Below are positions 1 through 8,606 of a stretch of 64,000 bases of DNA, piece after piece. The number at the start of each line of letters is the position of its first letter. Position 1 is the first letter of the stretch. Source of the DNA: Candidatus Geothrix odensensis (lineage in GTDB: Bacteria > Acidobacteriota > Holophagae > Holophagales > Holophagaceae); contig JADKCH010000001.1 of assembly GCA_016714685.1 (NCBI GenBank), forward strand, positions 496,001 through 560,000, written 5' to 3'. Position numbers and translations under genes: made by a program. Below the pieces are notes generated by a model that did no database searches, was not told where the DNA came from, and worked only from the letters and a program-made list of their open reading frames with translations.

Positions 1-94
1 CCGGCCCAGCCGCCGCCTTCCCCCGACCAGAACCCAGCAGGGCCTGTCCTTCCCTGAATCCCGCTCCATCAGGGCATTCTTCCACAAAGGCTTC

Positions 95-2650
95 ATGAAC
101 CCCTACCTGAAACGCATCCGGTGGCGCCTGCTGTGGATCAGCTTTGCGTGCCTGACCTTGGCCCTTGGCTCCTTCGCCCTCAACCAGTGGGTCTATGCCA
201 GGGCGGACGACCAGTGCACCTGGGTCGTGGAGAAGGGCAAGATCGTCATCCGGGAGATCCTGCCGGAGGGCGTGGCCGAGGAAGCGGGACTGCTCGAGGG
301 TGACGAGCTGATCAAGATCCAGGGCCGCGCCTACGAGGCCACCCTGGAAGGCACCCTGAAGGCCCAGCGCTTCATCAACAGCAAGCCCGACGGGGCCATC
401 CTCATCTACACGGTCAAGCGCCAGGGCCGGCAGATCCTCCTGCCGGTGCGCCTGGTGAAGCCCCTGGACTGGGTGCAATTGGCCCTCCTGGCCAACGGGA
501 TCCTCGCCTGGGCCGTGGGCCTGCTGGTGGTGCTCTCGGCCCCGGAACGGAAATCCTCGCGCCACTTCTTCTACCTGGCGGCCACGGCCCTGCTGATGTC
601 GGGGGCGGCCATCTCCGGCAACCCGCCCGTGGTCATGCTCGTGCTGGTGACGCTCATGGCCGGTGTCGCATCCGCTCTCCTCCCATCTCTTTGGATTCAC
701 TTCTTCCTGCGCTTTCCCCACCCGTCTGAATGGCGGAAAAACCGGCGCTTCCTCCAGGCCATCTACGGAACCTTCGCCCTGCTGGCCCTGGTGCAGATGC
801 TGGTCCGGTTCTGGGCCATCGCCGGGGATGGTGTCCTGAAGACCCTGGCTGGCACCCCTCCGGACGGCGTGCTGAAGCTCGTGCTCACTGCCCTCGGGTT
901 CGTGGCCACCCCCCTCTACATCGGCGCCGCGCTCACGGGCCTCGGGTTCTTCATCGCGGGGGCGCTGAAGGCGCCCGAGCGACTCCGGAAGGCCCTGCTG
1001 CCCTCCCTGATCGTGACCGCAGCCATCTGCCTGGACCTGCTGGCCTGGACGATCCTCCAGGCCAAATACGGGCAGAGCCTCCTCTTCCGCCGGCAGATCT
1101 TCATCTTCATGCTGCCCGCCCCGCTCATCCCCATCAGCTTCGCCTACGCCATCTTCCGCCACGGGCTCTTCGACGTGCAGAAAGTGCTGCTGCGCTGGGT
1201 GAGCTACATGGCCATCCTCGCCCTCACAGTGGCCGCCTACCTCGGCGGCCTGGCCTGGGCCTTCTCGCACCTCTCCGCCATCCCCCCGGGCTGGGCCGGA
1301 GCCCTGATCGGCATCCTCGCCCTGCCCCTCGGCTGGGCCCTGCGGCGCCTGCTGAAGGGCATCCGCCGCCGCTTCCGGCGCGACTTCTCCAGCACCCGGG
1401 AGATCGCCCTCAGCGCGGTTCGCGAACCCCGGAAGCGCTTCAGCGAGGAATCGCTGGTCAAGTCCCTGCGCCGCGCCCTCGGCGAGGCCTTCCAGCCCCA
1501 GCTGCTGGAGATCCTGCACATCGAGGACCGCCAGATCCTGCTGCCCGCCGCCGAGGCCTCGGACCGGGAGGATCGCCGAGTCTACTTCCCGCCCCAGCCC
1601 CTTCGCATCCCACCGGGCCTGCTCCGCCTGGCCCGGGAGAACCGCGAGCTCGTGCTGGGCCTGGGCAGCGAAGAGGCGGACTGGATCCGCGACCAGGGCG
1701 GCACGCTGCGGGCCCACGTGGATGCCCTCGAGGCCCAGCTGCTGCTGCTGATCCTCGCCGGCGACACCCCGCATAGCGTGGTGCTCCTGGGGGGCAAGTA
1801 CGCCGAGCTGAACTATGGCCGGGAGGACCGCGAGCTGCTGCGCGAGGTGGCCCTGGCCGCGGGCCAGGTGCTCGAGACCGCCGTGATGCACCAGCGGCTG
1901 GTGGCCCAGGAGCGCCTGAGCCAGGAGCTCGAAACAGCCCGGCGCATCCAGGAAGGCCTGGTCACCTCCCACGTGCCACCCATTCCCGGGTTCCACGTGG
2001 CCCTGCGCCTGGAGCCGGCCCTGGAGACGGGCGGCGACCTGCTCTTCGTGAAACGCCGTCCCAGTGGCACCTGGCTGGCGGCCGTGGGCGACGTCTGCGG
2101 CAAGGGCCTGGCCGCCGCCCTCTACATGGCCCAGGCGACCGCCCTCCTCGAGCAGGCGGCCCAGACGGAGAACCAGAAGCTGGAGGAGATCCTCTGTTCG
2201 CTGGACCTCACCCTGAGGCAGCTGCTCGGCCACCGGGGGTTCCTCACCCTCATCCTCCTGGAGTGGGACGAGGACGGGCACTACCGGCTCGCGCGGGCCG
2301 GCCATCCTGGCGCCCTGGTGTTCGAGGAATCGCATGGGGACGCTGCCCGCGAAGTGGTTCCCCACGGGCGCGGCCTGGGCCTCCGTCCCGCGGGCCCCGG
2401 CGACTGGCAAGTGATCGAGGGGGTGCTGCCGCCCAAGGGCTGGATGGTCCTCTACAGCGACGGCCTCTCGGAGGCCATGAACCGGGAGGGCGAGCTGTAC
2501 GGCCTGGACCGGCTCAACGCCCAGCTGCGCCGCCTCTGGGGCACGGGCAGCCCCCGGGCCGCCTGCGAGGCGGTCTTCCACGATGTGGCCGCCTTCGATA
2601 CCCAGAACCGGGATGACCGGACCCTGTTTATCCTGGGGAGGGAGGCCTGA
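95..2650 (+). CDS. PDZ-multi-TM-PP2C (SpoIIE/RsbU-type) serine phosphatase
   Basis: 851-residue membrane protein. A first membrane helix (about 11-30) is followed by a PDZ-like domain (about 43-120, with VAEEAGLLEGDELIKIQG), then a block of hydrophobic helices (about 125-415), a soluble GAF-like linker (about 430-600) and a C-terminal PP2C/SpoIIE phosphatase domain (about 610-850). The phosphatase metal-site motifs are present: GDVCGKG near 665, YSDGLSEA and the terminal DDRTL. In this family such domains dephosphorylate anti-sigma-factor antagonists or other phosphoproteins. The PDZ domain should be periplasmic and could sense a ligand or an unfolded C-terminus (inference). It is the first gene of a run in which the next two genes overlap by 1 nt (TGATG). 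Confidence 0.85.
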   Translation: MNPYLKRIRWRLLWISFACLTLALGSFALNQWVYARADDQCTWVVEKGKIVIREILPEGVAEEAGLLEGDELIKIQGRAYEATLEGTLKAQRFINSKPDGAILIYTVKRQGRQILLPVRLVKPLDWVQLALLANGILAWAVGLLVVLSAPERKSSRHFFYLAATALLMSGAAISGNPPVVMLVLVTLMAGVASALLPSLWIHFFLRFPHPSEWRKNRRFLQAIYGTFALLALVQMLVRFWAIAGDGVLKTLAGTPPDGVLKLVLTALGFVATPLYIGAALTGLGFFIAGALKAPERLRKALLPSLIVTAAICLDLLAWTILQAKYGQSLLFRRQIFIFMLPAPLIPISFAYAIFRHGLFDVQKVLLRWVSYMAILALTVAAYLGGLAWAFSHLSAIPPGWAGALIGILALPLGWALRRLLKGIRRRFRRDFSSTREIALSAVREPRKRFSEESLVKSLRRALGEAFQPQLLEILHIEDRQILLPAAEASDREDRRVYFPPQPLRIPPGLLRLARENRELVLGLGSEEADWIRDQGGTLRAHVDALEAQLLLLILAGDTPHSVVLLGGKYAELNYGREDRELLREVALAAGQVLETAVMHQRLVAQERLSQELETARRIQEGLVTSHVPPIPGFHVALRLEPALETGGDLLFVKRRPSGTWLAAVGDVCGKGLAAALYMAQATALLEQAAQTENQKLEEILCSLDLTLRQLLGHRGFLTLILLEWDEDGHYRLARAGHPGALVFEESHGDAAREVVPHGRGLGLRPAGPGDWQVIEGVLPPKGWMVLYSDGLSEAMNREGELYGLDRLNAQLRRLWGTGSPRAACEAVFHDVAAFDTQNRDDRTLFILGREA

Positions 2651-3141
2651 TGTCCCGTTCCGCCCTGCGATGGATCATCCCCACTTTCCTGGCCCTCCAG
2701 CTGGGGCTCATCTGGATCCAGGGCGCCCAGCTCCACCGCCAGAACCAGGTGCTGCAGGGGCTGCGGGAGGACATCCAGGCCCTCGCGGAATCCATCGAAA
2801 ACGGCTCGGCTCCGGCGGCCTTCCAAGAGGAGGGCGAGGCCGTACCGGCGCGTTTCGGCCCCCCGGCAGCTCCACCGAAAAGGGTGGCCGTCCTGGGGGC
2901 GGAAGAGGAGCAGGAATCCGCCACCAAGGAGCTCAAGGCGAGTCGCGAATCCGCTGAAAAGGCCGTGAAGGAGGGCCGGGAGGCCCACGCCAAGCTGTCC
3001 ATCGAGGAAAACGCCCGCAAGGCCGAGGAGGCGCGCAAGGTCCAAGCCGCGACCAGCTCCTGGCAGGGCTGGGCCTGGGGCGCCTTCGGCCTGGCGGCCC
3101 TGGCGCTGGTGGGGCGCTCGGTGCTCCGCCGGCGCGCCTGA
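2650..3141 (+). CDS. Coiled-coil protein with a membrane helix at each end
   Basis: 163 residues. A hydrophobic N-terminal helix (about 8-24) and a C-terminal one (about 139-157) followed by RRRA flank a charged Glu/Lys/Ala-rich helical middle. The C-terminal helix plus basic tail looks like an inner-membrane anchor. I do not recognise a family. It starts inside the stop codon of the PDZ-phosphatase and ends inside the start of the SirB1 gene, so the three are probably co-translated. A role as a partner or scaffold of the upstream phosphatase is possible but is inference from position only. Confidence 0.7.
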   Translation: MSRSALRWIIPTFLALQLGLIWIQGAQLHRQNQVLQGLREDIQALAESIENGSAPAAFQEEGEAVPARFGPPAAPPKRVAVLGAEEEQESATKELKASRESAEKAVKEGREAHAKLSIEENARKAEEARKVQAATSSWQGWAWGAFGLAALALVGRSVLRRRA

Positions 3142-3935
3142 TGTCGCTGCACGAGTACCTCCGGGAGGATCCGGACTGCCGAAACCTGGCGGAAGGGGCC
3201 GTGCATGCCGTGGCCCCGGCCCTGGATGACCCGGACCCGGATCATGTGTCCATGCAGCTCAACGAGTGGGCCTTCACCCTCGCCGGACGCATGCCCCTGC
3301 CCTGGAACACTCACAAGGCCATCGACGCTCTGAACCACCTGCTGTTCGAGGAGCTGGGCTTCGACGGTGACCGCGACACCTACGACGATCCCCTCAACGC
3401 CTTGCTGCCCGCAGTCATCGCCCGCCGGAAGGGGCTGCCCATTTCCCTCTCCATCCTCTGGGTGGACCTGGCCCGCCGCATGGGCTTCGATGCCGTGGGC
3501 GTGGGGCTGCCCGGGCATTACATCGCGGCCCTGCGCACGGACGTCGGGCTGCTCTGCTTCGACCCATTTCATAAAGGCCGTGCCGTGGGGGAGGAACGCG
3601 GCGCCGAGCTGGTGCAGGCGGCCACGGCTGGCCGGGTGACCTTCCACCGGGACATGCTCCAGCCTGCCACCCACCGCGCCACCTTGATCCGGCTGGTGCG
3701 GAACCTCCACCTGCGGTTCATGCACGCGGAGGACTGGGAAGAGGCGCTCTGGACAGGCACCCACCTCATCCTGCTCGACCCCGGGAACCCCAGGGCCCAC
3801 AAGGAACGGGCCTTCATCCACCTGCAGCGGGATGAGCCGGCTCCCGCGCTGCTGGACCTGAGGGAGGCTCTGCGCCTGAGCCCCGACCCCGATCCCGAAA
3901 TCCAGGCCTGGCTGGCCCAGATCGAACAAACCTGA
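3141..3935 (+). CDS. SirB1-family transglutaminase-like protein with C-terminal TPR
   Basis: 264 residues. The N-terminal two thirds match the SirB1/Transglut_core2 family: DPLNALLPAVIARRKGLPIS, then VGLPGHYIAAL, the family's most conserved segment. Residues about 195-264 look like TPR helices (LDPGNPRAHKERAFIHLQRD). The family resembles transglutaminase/cysteine-protease folds, but I see no cysteine in the usual catalytic place, so enzymatic activity is doubtful. Length and domain order are normal for the family. The start overlaps the preceding stop by 1 nt (TGATG). Confidence 0.8.
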   Translation: MSLHEYLREDPDCRNLAEGAVHAVAPALDDPDPDHVSMQLNEWAFTLAGRMPLPWNTHKAIDALNHLLFEELGFDGDRDTYDDPLNALLPAVIARRKGLPISLSILWVDLARRMGFDAVGVGLPGHYIAALRTDVGLLCFDPFHKGRAVGEERGAELVQAATAGRVTFHRDMLQPATHRATLIRLVRNLHLRFMHAEDWEEALWTGTHLILLDPGNPRAHKERAFIHLQRDEPAPALLDLREALRLSPDPDPEIQAWLAQIEQT

Positions 3936-3969
3936 GGAACGCCGGCCCGCCTGGGAACATCCTTCAGGC

Positions 3970-4560
3970 ATGCGAACCAGAATTCACTTCTCCATCCTGA
4001 TCCTGTTGACGGCGCTGGCCACTGGATGCGCCCACCCCAAGTTCGCCTACGAGGTGGACCCGGCCTTCCGGCCTGAGACCTACGCGACCATGGCTCCCGA
4101 TCCCCGAAAGGACCGGATCCTCCTTCGCGAAGGGATGCGGCCCCTGAATCCCGATCTCCACCTCCAGGCGGTGCAGGCAGAGCTGGCCACCCGCAACTAC
4201 CGGATCGCACCGGCCGCGGAAGCCGATCTCTGGGTGGCCGTCCATGTCCTGACCGGCGGCCAACCGGAGGGTGGTGGAGGCCGCGCCGGCAAGGGCTCCC
4301 GCCGCTCCGGGGGAGGCGAAGGCCACCGCGGGGGCGGACGGGGCGGCCCGGAAGGTGGCGGCGGTGCCACTGCGGACCGCGAGAGGGGCTCCAGGGGAAC
4401 CTTCACCCTCATCGTGCAGTTCCTGGACCGCCGGTCCGGCCTTCCCGTCTGGCAGGGTGAGGCGAACCTGGACCATCGGGAGAAGGGTCCCGATGGCCGG
4501 CCCCTCAGCATCGAAGCATCCGTGCGTTCCCTGCTGGGGCCATTCCCGGCCCGGCTCTAA
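3970..4560 (+). CDS. DUF4136-like lipoprotein with a glycine-rich insert
   Basis: 196 residues. It has a signal peptide with a lipobox ending ATGC, so lipidation is expected at Cys20. The body resembles DUF4136 lipoproteins: FAYEVDPAFRPETYATMAP near the N-terminus and LVVW-type beta strands (FLDRRSGLPVWQGEANL) near the C-terminus. Residues about 96-139 are a low-complexity Gly/Arg insert that splits the domain. It lies 34 nt after the SirB1 gene and is followed at once by a strong hairpin, so it closes this transcription unit. Function unknown; outer-membrane anchored is the likely location. Confidence 0.75.
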   Translation: MRTRIHFSILILLTALATGCAHPKFAYEVDPAFRPETYATMAPDPRKDRILLREGMRPLNPDLHLQAVQAELATRNYRIAPAAEADLWVAVHVLTGGQPEGGGGRAGKGSRRSGGGEGHRGGGRGGPEGGGGATADRERGSRGTFTLIVQFLDRRSGLPVWQGEANLDHREKGPDGRPLSIEASVRSLLGPFPARL

Positions 4561-4561
4561 A

Positions 4562-4594
4562 CAGATGGCGGGGGCCAGGAGCCCCCGCCATCTG
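4562..4594. terminator. Bidirectional hairpin terminator
   Basis: A perfect 14-bp inverted repeat (cagatggcgggggc / gcccccgccatctg) with a 5-nt loop lies 2 nt after the DUF4136 stop and 12 nt before the malic enzyme stop on the other strand. There is no long T-tract, so it may work as a bidirectional hairpin or RNA 3'-end stabiliser. Confidence 0.7.
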
Positions 4595-4606
4595 GTAACC
4601 AGTGGC

Positions 4607-6862
4607 CTATTTCTGCTTCTGCTGCGCCTCGACCACGGTGAGGGCCGTGAGGTGGATGATGTCGTTCAGGTCGCTGTGCCGCTGCAGGACGTGCACCGGA
4701 GCGGCCATGCCGCAGGTGATGGGGCCGATCACCTCGGCGCCCGCCAGCCGCTGCACCAGCTTGTAGCCGATGTTGCCGCTGGTGAGGTCGGGGAAGATCA
4801 GCACGTTGGGACCGCCCGGCAGGTCCACCCAGGGGTAGTTCTCGGCCAGGATGCCGTCGCCGAGCGCGGTGTCGGCCTGCATTTCGCCATCGCACTTGAG
4901 TTCGGGGCGGGTGGCCTTCACGATCTCGACGGCCTTCTGGACCTTGCGGACCAGCGGGTGCTCGACGCTACCGAAGCTGGAGAAGCTCAGCATGGCCACC
5001 TTGGGTTCCATGTTGAAGGTGTCCTTCACCAGGTCCGAGGTGAGCATGGCGATCTCGGCCAGCTCTTCGCCCGTGGGTTCGATGTTCATGGTCGTGTCGG
5101 AGAAGAAGAGCACGCGGTTCTTCAGCACCATGGTGTAGACGCCGCACACCTTCTTGACGCCCTTGCGGGTGCCGATGACTTCCAGGCAGGGGCGGATGGT
5201 CTCGGGGTAGTACATCGTCAGGCCGGCGATGAGGCCGTCGGCCTTGCCCAGGCGGCACATCATGGCGCCGAAGTAGATGCGGCGGCGGATCTGGCGCTTG
5301 GCTTCCGTGCGGGTGACGCCGCGGCGCTTGCGCAGATCGTAGAACGCGTCTTCCGCCTCCTGGCGCCAGGCCACGGAGCCGGGATCGAGGATCTCGATGC
5401 CCTCGAGGCCGATGCCGTGATCGGCGGCCACGGCCTTGATCTTGGCGGGCTCGCCCAGCAGGATGGGGATGCAGATGCCCTCGTCCACCATCTGGGAGAC
5501 GGCCTGGAGGATCAGGGGGTGGTCGCCCTCGGGGAAGACCACGCGCTTGGGGTTCTCCTTGGCGCGGTGGACCACGCTGCGGATCACGTCCTTGCTGCGG
5601 CCCTGGAGGCCTTCGAGGCGCTCGATGTAGGCCTTCATGTCGGCGATGGGCTTGCGGGCCACGCCCGTGTCCATGGCCGCCTGGGCCACGGCGGGAGCCA
5701 CCCACAGCAGCACGCGGGGATCGAAGGGTTTGGGAATGATGTATTCGGGGCCGAAGCTGAACTTCTGGCCCGCATAGGCCCGCGACACGCTCTCGGGGAC
5801 TTCCTGCCGGGCCAGGGCCGCCAGGGCCTTGGCGGCGGCGATCTTCATGGGCTCGTTGATCTCGGAGGCGCGCACGTCGAGCGCCCCGCGGAAGATGAAG
5901 GGGAAGCCCAGGACGTTGTTCACCTGGTTGGGGTAGTCGCTGCGGCCGGTGGCCAGGATGATGTCCTTGCGGGTGGCCATGGCGGTGGGGTAGTCGATCT
6001 CGGGGTCGGGGTTCGCCAGGGCGAAGACGATGGGGTTCTTGGCCATGCTCAGCAGCATCTCGGGCGTCAACGCGCCCTTGCTGGAGCAGCCCACGAACAC
6101 ATCGGCGTCCTTGATGGTGTCGGCCAGGGTGCGCCACTCGCTGGGCTTGGCGAACTTGTCCTTGTACTTGTTCATGCCTTCACCGCGGCCGGTGTAGACC
6201 AGGCCCTTGGTGTCGCAAAGCCAGAGGTTCTCCAGCTTCACGCCGGCCTCGATCATCATGTTCGCGCAGGCGATGGCGGAAGCGCCGGCGCCGGAGAACA
6301 CCACCTTCATGTCGGGCATCTTCTTGCCGGTGATCTCGCAGGCGTTCATCAGCGCGGCCGTGCTGATGATGGCGGTGCCGTGCTGATCGTCATGGAAGAC
6401 GGGGATGTTCATTTCCTTCTTCAGGCGGGTCTCGATCTCGAAGCACTCGGGGGCCTTGATGTCCTCGAGGTTGATGCCACCGAAGGTGGGTTCTAGTGCG
6501 CGGGCCACCTGGCAGAAGCGGTCGATGTCGGTCTCATCCACTTCGATGTCGAACACGTCGATGTCGGCGAAGCGCTTGAAGAGCACGCCCTTGCCTTCCA
6601 TGACGGGCTTGCCCGCCAGGGCGCCGAGGTTGCCGAGACCCAGCACCGCCGTGCCGTTGGAGAGCACGGCCACGAGGTTGCCCTTGGCGGTGTACTCATA
6701 GGCCAGCTCCGGATCCTTCTCGATGGCCAGGCAGGGTTCCGCCACGCCGGGGGAATAGGCCAGGGAGAGATCGCGGGCGGTGGAACAGGGCTTCGTGGCG
6801 ATGACCTCGATCTTCCCCTTCCGTCCCATCGAATGGTAATCGAGGGCTTCCTGTTTCTTCAT
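4607..6862 (-). CDS. maeB: NADP-dependent malic enzyme fused to a phosphotransacetylase-like domain
   Basis: 751 residues from the chosen ATG at 6862, which has AAGGAGTG five bases upstream; an earlier in-frame ATG at 6955 lacks such a site. The N-terminal about 420 residues are a malic enzyme (malate to pyruvate plus CO2 and NAD(P)H): YSPGVAEPCLAI, FHDDQHGTAI and GAGASAIACANMMIEAG (nucleotide-binding) are all present. The C-terminal about 320 residues are a phosphate acetyltransferase-like domain (VVFPEGDHPLILQA, VLIFPDLTSGNIGYKL), which in MaeB-type enzymes usually regulates by binding acetyl-CoA rather than catalysing. It probably supplies pyruvate and NADPH during growth on acetate or other acids. 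Divergent from the lipoprotein gene at 7044. Confidence 0.95.
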   Translation of the reverse strand: MKKQEALDYHSMGRKGKIEVIATKPCSTARDLSLAYSPGVAEPCLAIEKDPELAYEYTAKGNLVAVLSNGTAVLGLGNLGALAGKPVMEGKGVLFKRFADIDVFDIEVDETDIDRFCQVARALEPTFGGINLEDIKAPECFEIETRLKKEMNIPVFHDDQHGTAIISTAALMNACEITGKKMPDMKVVFSGAGASAIACANMMIEAGVKLENLWLCDTKGLVYTGRGEGMNKYKDKFAKPSEWRTLADTIKDADVFVGCSSKGALTPEMLLSMAKNPIVFALANPDPEIDYPTAMATRKDIILATGRSDYPNQVNNVLGFPFIFRGALDVRASEINEPMKIAAAKALAALARQEVPESVSRAYAGQKFSFGPEYIIPKPFDPRVLLWVAPAVAQAAMDTGVARKPIADMKAYIERLEGLQGRSKDVIRSVVHRAKENPKRVVFPEGDHPLILQAVSQMVDEGICIPILLGEPAKIKAVAADHGIGLEGIEILDPGSVAWRQEAEDAFYDLRKRRGVTRTEAKRQIRRRIYFGAMMCRLGKADGLIAGLTMYYPETIRPCLEVIGTRKGVKKVCGVYTMVLKNRVLFFSDTTMNIEPTGEELAEIAMLTSDLVKDTFNMEPKVAMLSFSSFGSVEHPLVRKVQKAVEIVKATRPELKCDGEMQADTALGDGILAENYPWVDLPGGPNVLIFPDLTSGNIGYKLVQRLAGAEVIGPITCGMAAPVHVLQRHSDLNDIIHLTALTVVEAQQKQK

Positions 6863-7043
6863 GGCCACACTCCTTGGAATTGAGTGCCCTGTCTGTGGGC
6901 TGAATGCCATCAGCTTACACCTCGCATCACGCGATCTTCCCTGGAAGGTCATCAATCGGTCGCTTTGTTGCGCCGATCACATGGATCGCTTTCAAAACTT
7001 CCAGAACCGCATGGGCGGGCGTAGGCTCCTCCTGGAGGTTTCC

Positions 7044-7592
7044 ATGCGCCCCCTTGCCCTGCTGCTGCCTTGTTTCCTGGCCCTGCCCGCCTGCGCCCAG
7101 AAGGCCAAACCGGCCCCCGCCAAGGTCGAACCCGCCAAGGAAGCCAAGGTGGACTGGGACGGCGAATGGACCTTGCACGCTTCACAAAGTGACAAGATCG
7201 ACGAGCAGATCGAGACCCACCTCAAGGACCTGAACTTCGGCCTGAGGCTGCTCTGGAAGAAGAAGCTCCAGTCGGCGTGCAGAAGCCATGGCCAGCTCGA
7301 CATCCTGGCCGGCGGCACCTTCTCGGTGACGCTGGACAAGGAGCGTTCCATCGACACGCCCTTCGACGGCACGGAGGAAACCTGGAAGCGCAGCGACGGC
7401 GAGACCTTCAAGGCCTCCCTCAGCGGTCAGGGACCAACCCTCGTCCAGACCCTCGCGGGCGAGAGCTACGTCCTGAAGCACGTCTACTCCATGCGGAAGG
7501 ACGGCAGTTCGCTGGCCCTGCAGGTGACCTACACCCATCCCAAGCTGGACAATCCGTTCAGCTACAAGCTCGTCTACAAGCGCAAGGAATGA
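7044..7592 (+). CDS. Putative lipoprotein of unknown function
   Basis: 182 residues. The start at 7044 is chosen because CTGGAGG lies 6 nt upstream and because it gives a signal peptide with lipobox LPAC (Cys17). After a Lys/Pro/Ala spacer the mature part contains WDGEWTLHASQSDKIDEQIE and a C-terminal beta-rich region (LALQVTYTHPKLDNPFSYKL). This is consistent with a small lipocalin-like or beta-sandwich envelope protein, but I do not recognise a family. A TAGGCT box (7022-7027) precedes the ribosome site. It overlaps the next gene by ATGA, suggesting coupling with the hydrolase. Confidence 0.7.
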   Translation: MRPLALLLPCFLALPACAQKAKPAPAKVEPAKEAKVDWDGEWTLHASQSDKIDEQIETHLKDLNFGLRLLWKKKLQSACRSHGQLDILAGGTFSVTLDKERSIDTPFDGTEETWKRSDGETFKASLSGQGPTLVQTLAGESYVLKHVYSMRKDGSSLALQVTYTHPKLDNPFSYKLVYKRKE

Positions 7593-8587
7593 CCGCTGCG
7601 GAAGACGCTGGGTCGATGCGCCGGTTCGCGCCGCCGGCCCTGCCCTGCCACCCCCCCTGGTGGGCGGCCTCCGGCCACCTGCAGACCATCCTGGGCAACT
7701 ACCTGCCAGGGGAACCGCCCAGCCATCTCTCCGTGCCGCTCCGCATCCCACTGCCGGACGGGGATCAGCTCGCGGCGCGCCACTATCCCGGCGAGCAGCC
7801 GGTCCTGACGCTGGTCTTCCACGGCCTGGGGGGCGATGACCAGGCCCACTATGTCCGGCGCACGGTGGCCCTGGCCCGTGGCTTGGGCCACCATGTCTGG
7901 ACCGTGAACCACCGGGGTTGCGGCGAGGGCCGCGGCCTGGCCCGGAGGCCCTACCACAGCGGGTCCGGCGATGACCTGGGCGCCGCTTTCGCCGCGGCCC
8001 GGGAACGGCACCCGGAGCTGCGCCAGCTGGCCATCGGCTTCTCTCTCTCCGCCAATGCCCTGCTGCTGAACCTGGGCGGCGGCCTGCCCCATGTGGCCGC
8101 GCAACCCGATGCCGCCATCGCCGTGAACCCGCCTCTGGATCTGGGCGCCTGCGCCGAATCCATCCACGGCGGCCTCAGCCGCCTCTACGAGCTCCGCTTC
8201 ATCCGGCGCTGCCGCAGCGCCATCCAGCAGCGCATCGCGGACGGGCTCATCCCGGATGCCTACCAGACCTGGCCCCTCATGAGCCTGCGCGAGTTCGACG
8301 AAGCCTATACGACCCGGGCTGGTGGCTTCGAGAACGCCAACGACTACTACGCCAAGTGTTCTGCCCGGCACCACCTGGCGAAGGTCACCGTGCCCACCGT
8401 GATCCTGATGGCCAAGGACGATCCCTTCATCCCCTGGCGGCACGCGGTCGAAGCGGAGCTTTCCAGCCAGGTGCATCTCCACCTCGAGGACCATGGCGGC
8501 CACATGGGCTACCTCAGCCGGGACCTGCCCGGACACCGGTGGCTGCCCTATGCGGTCGAGCACTACGCCCGGCAGTTGCTGGGCTAG
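7589..8587 (+). CDS. YheT-like alpha/beta hydrolase
   Basis: 332 residues. Typical YheT/AB-hydrolase-4 family features: WWAASGHLQTILGNYLPG near the N-terminus, LVFHGLGGDDQAHYVR (oxyanion region), WTVNHRGCGEG, the nucleophile elbow AIGFSLSANALL with the Ser in GFSLS, AKDDPFIPW (acid region), and a late His in DHGGHMGYL. The family includes esterases of uncertain substrate. The ATG at 7589 overlaps the lipoprotein stop (ATGA); an alternative ATG at 7616 would drop nine residues. Confidence 0.85.
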   Translation: MTAAEDAGSMRRFAPPALPCHPPWWAASGHLQTILGNYLPGEPPSHLSVPLRIPLPDGDQLAARHYPGEQPVLTLVFHGLGGDDQAHYVRRTVALARGLGHHVWTVNHRGCGEGRGLARRPYHSGSGDDLGAAFAAARERHPELRQLAIGFSLSANALLLNLGGGLPHVAAQPDAAIAVNPPLDLGACAESIHGGLSRLYELRFIRRCRSAIQQRIADGLIPDAYQTWPLMSLREFDEAYTTRAGGFENANDYYAKCSARHHLAKVTVPTVILMAKDDPFIPWRHAVEAELSSQVHLHLEDHGGHMGYLSRDLPGHRWLPYAVEHYARQLLG

Positions 8588-8606
8588 CGCCGGCCCAGGG
8601 CCCGGC

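Noticed and set aside
1..57. Short in-frame stretch ending in TGA before the first gene
   Set aside because: Could be the last codons of an upstream gene (Pro-rich tail), but 18 codons with no feature are not enough.
4271..6496. 741-codon plus-strand open frame opposite the malic enzyme
   Set aside because: Shadow frame caused by GC-rich codon use; no start signals, His/Gly/Leu-rich composition and no recognisable domain.
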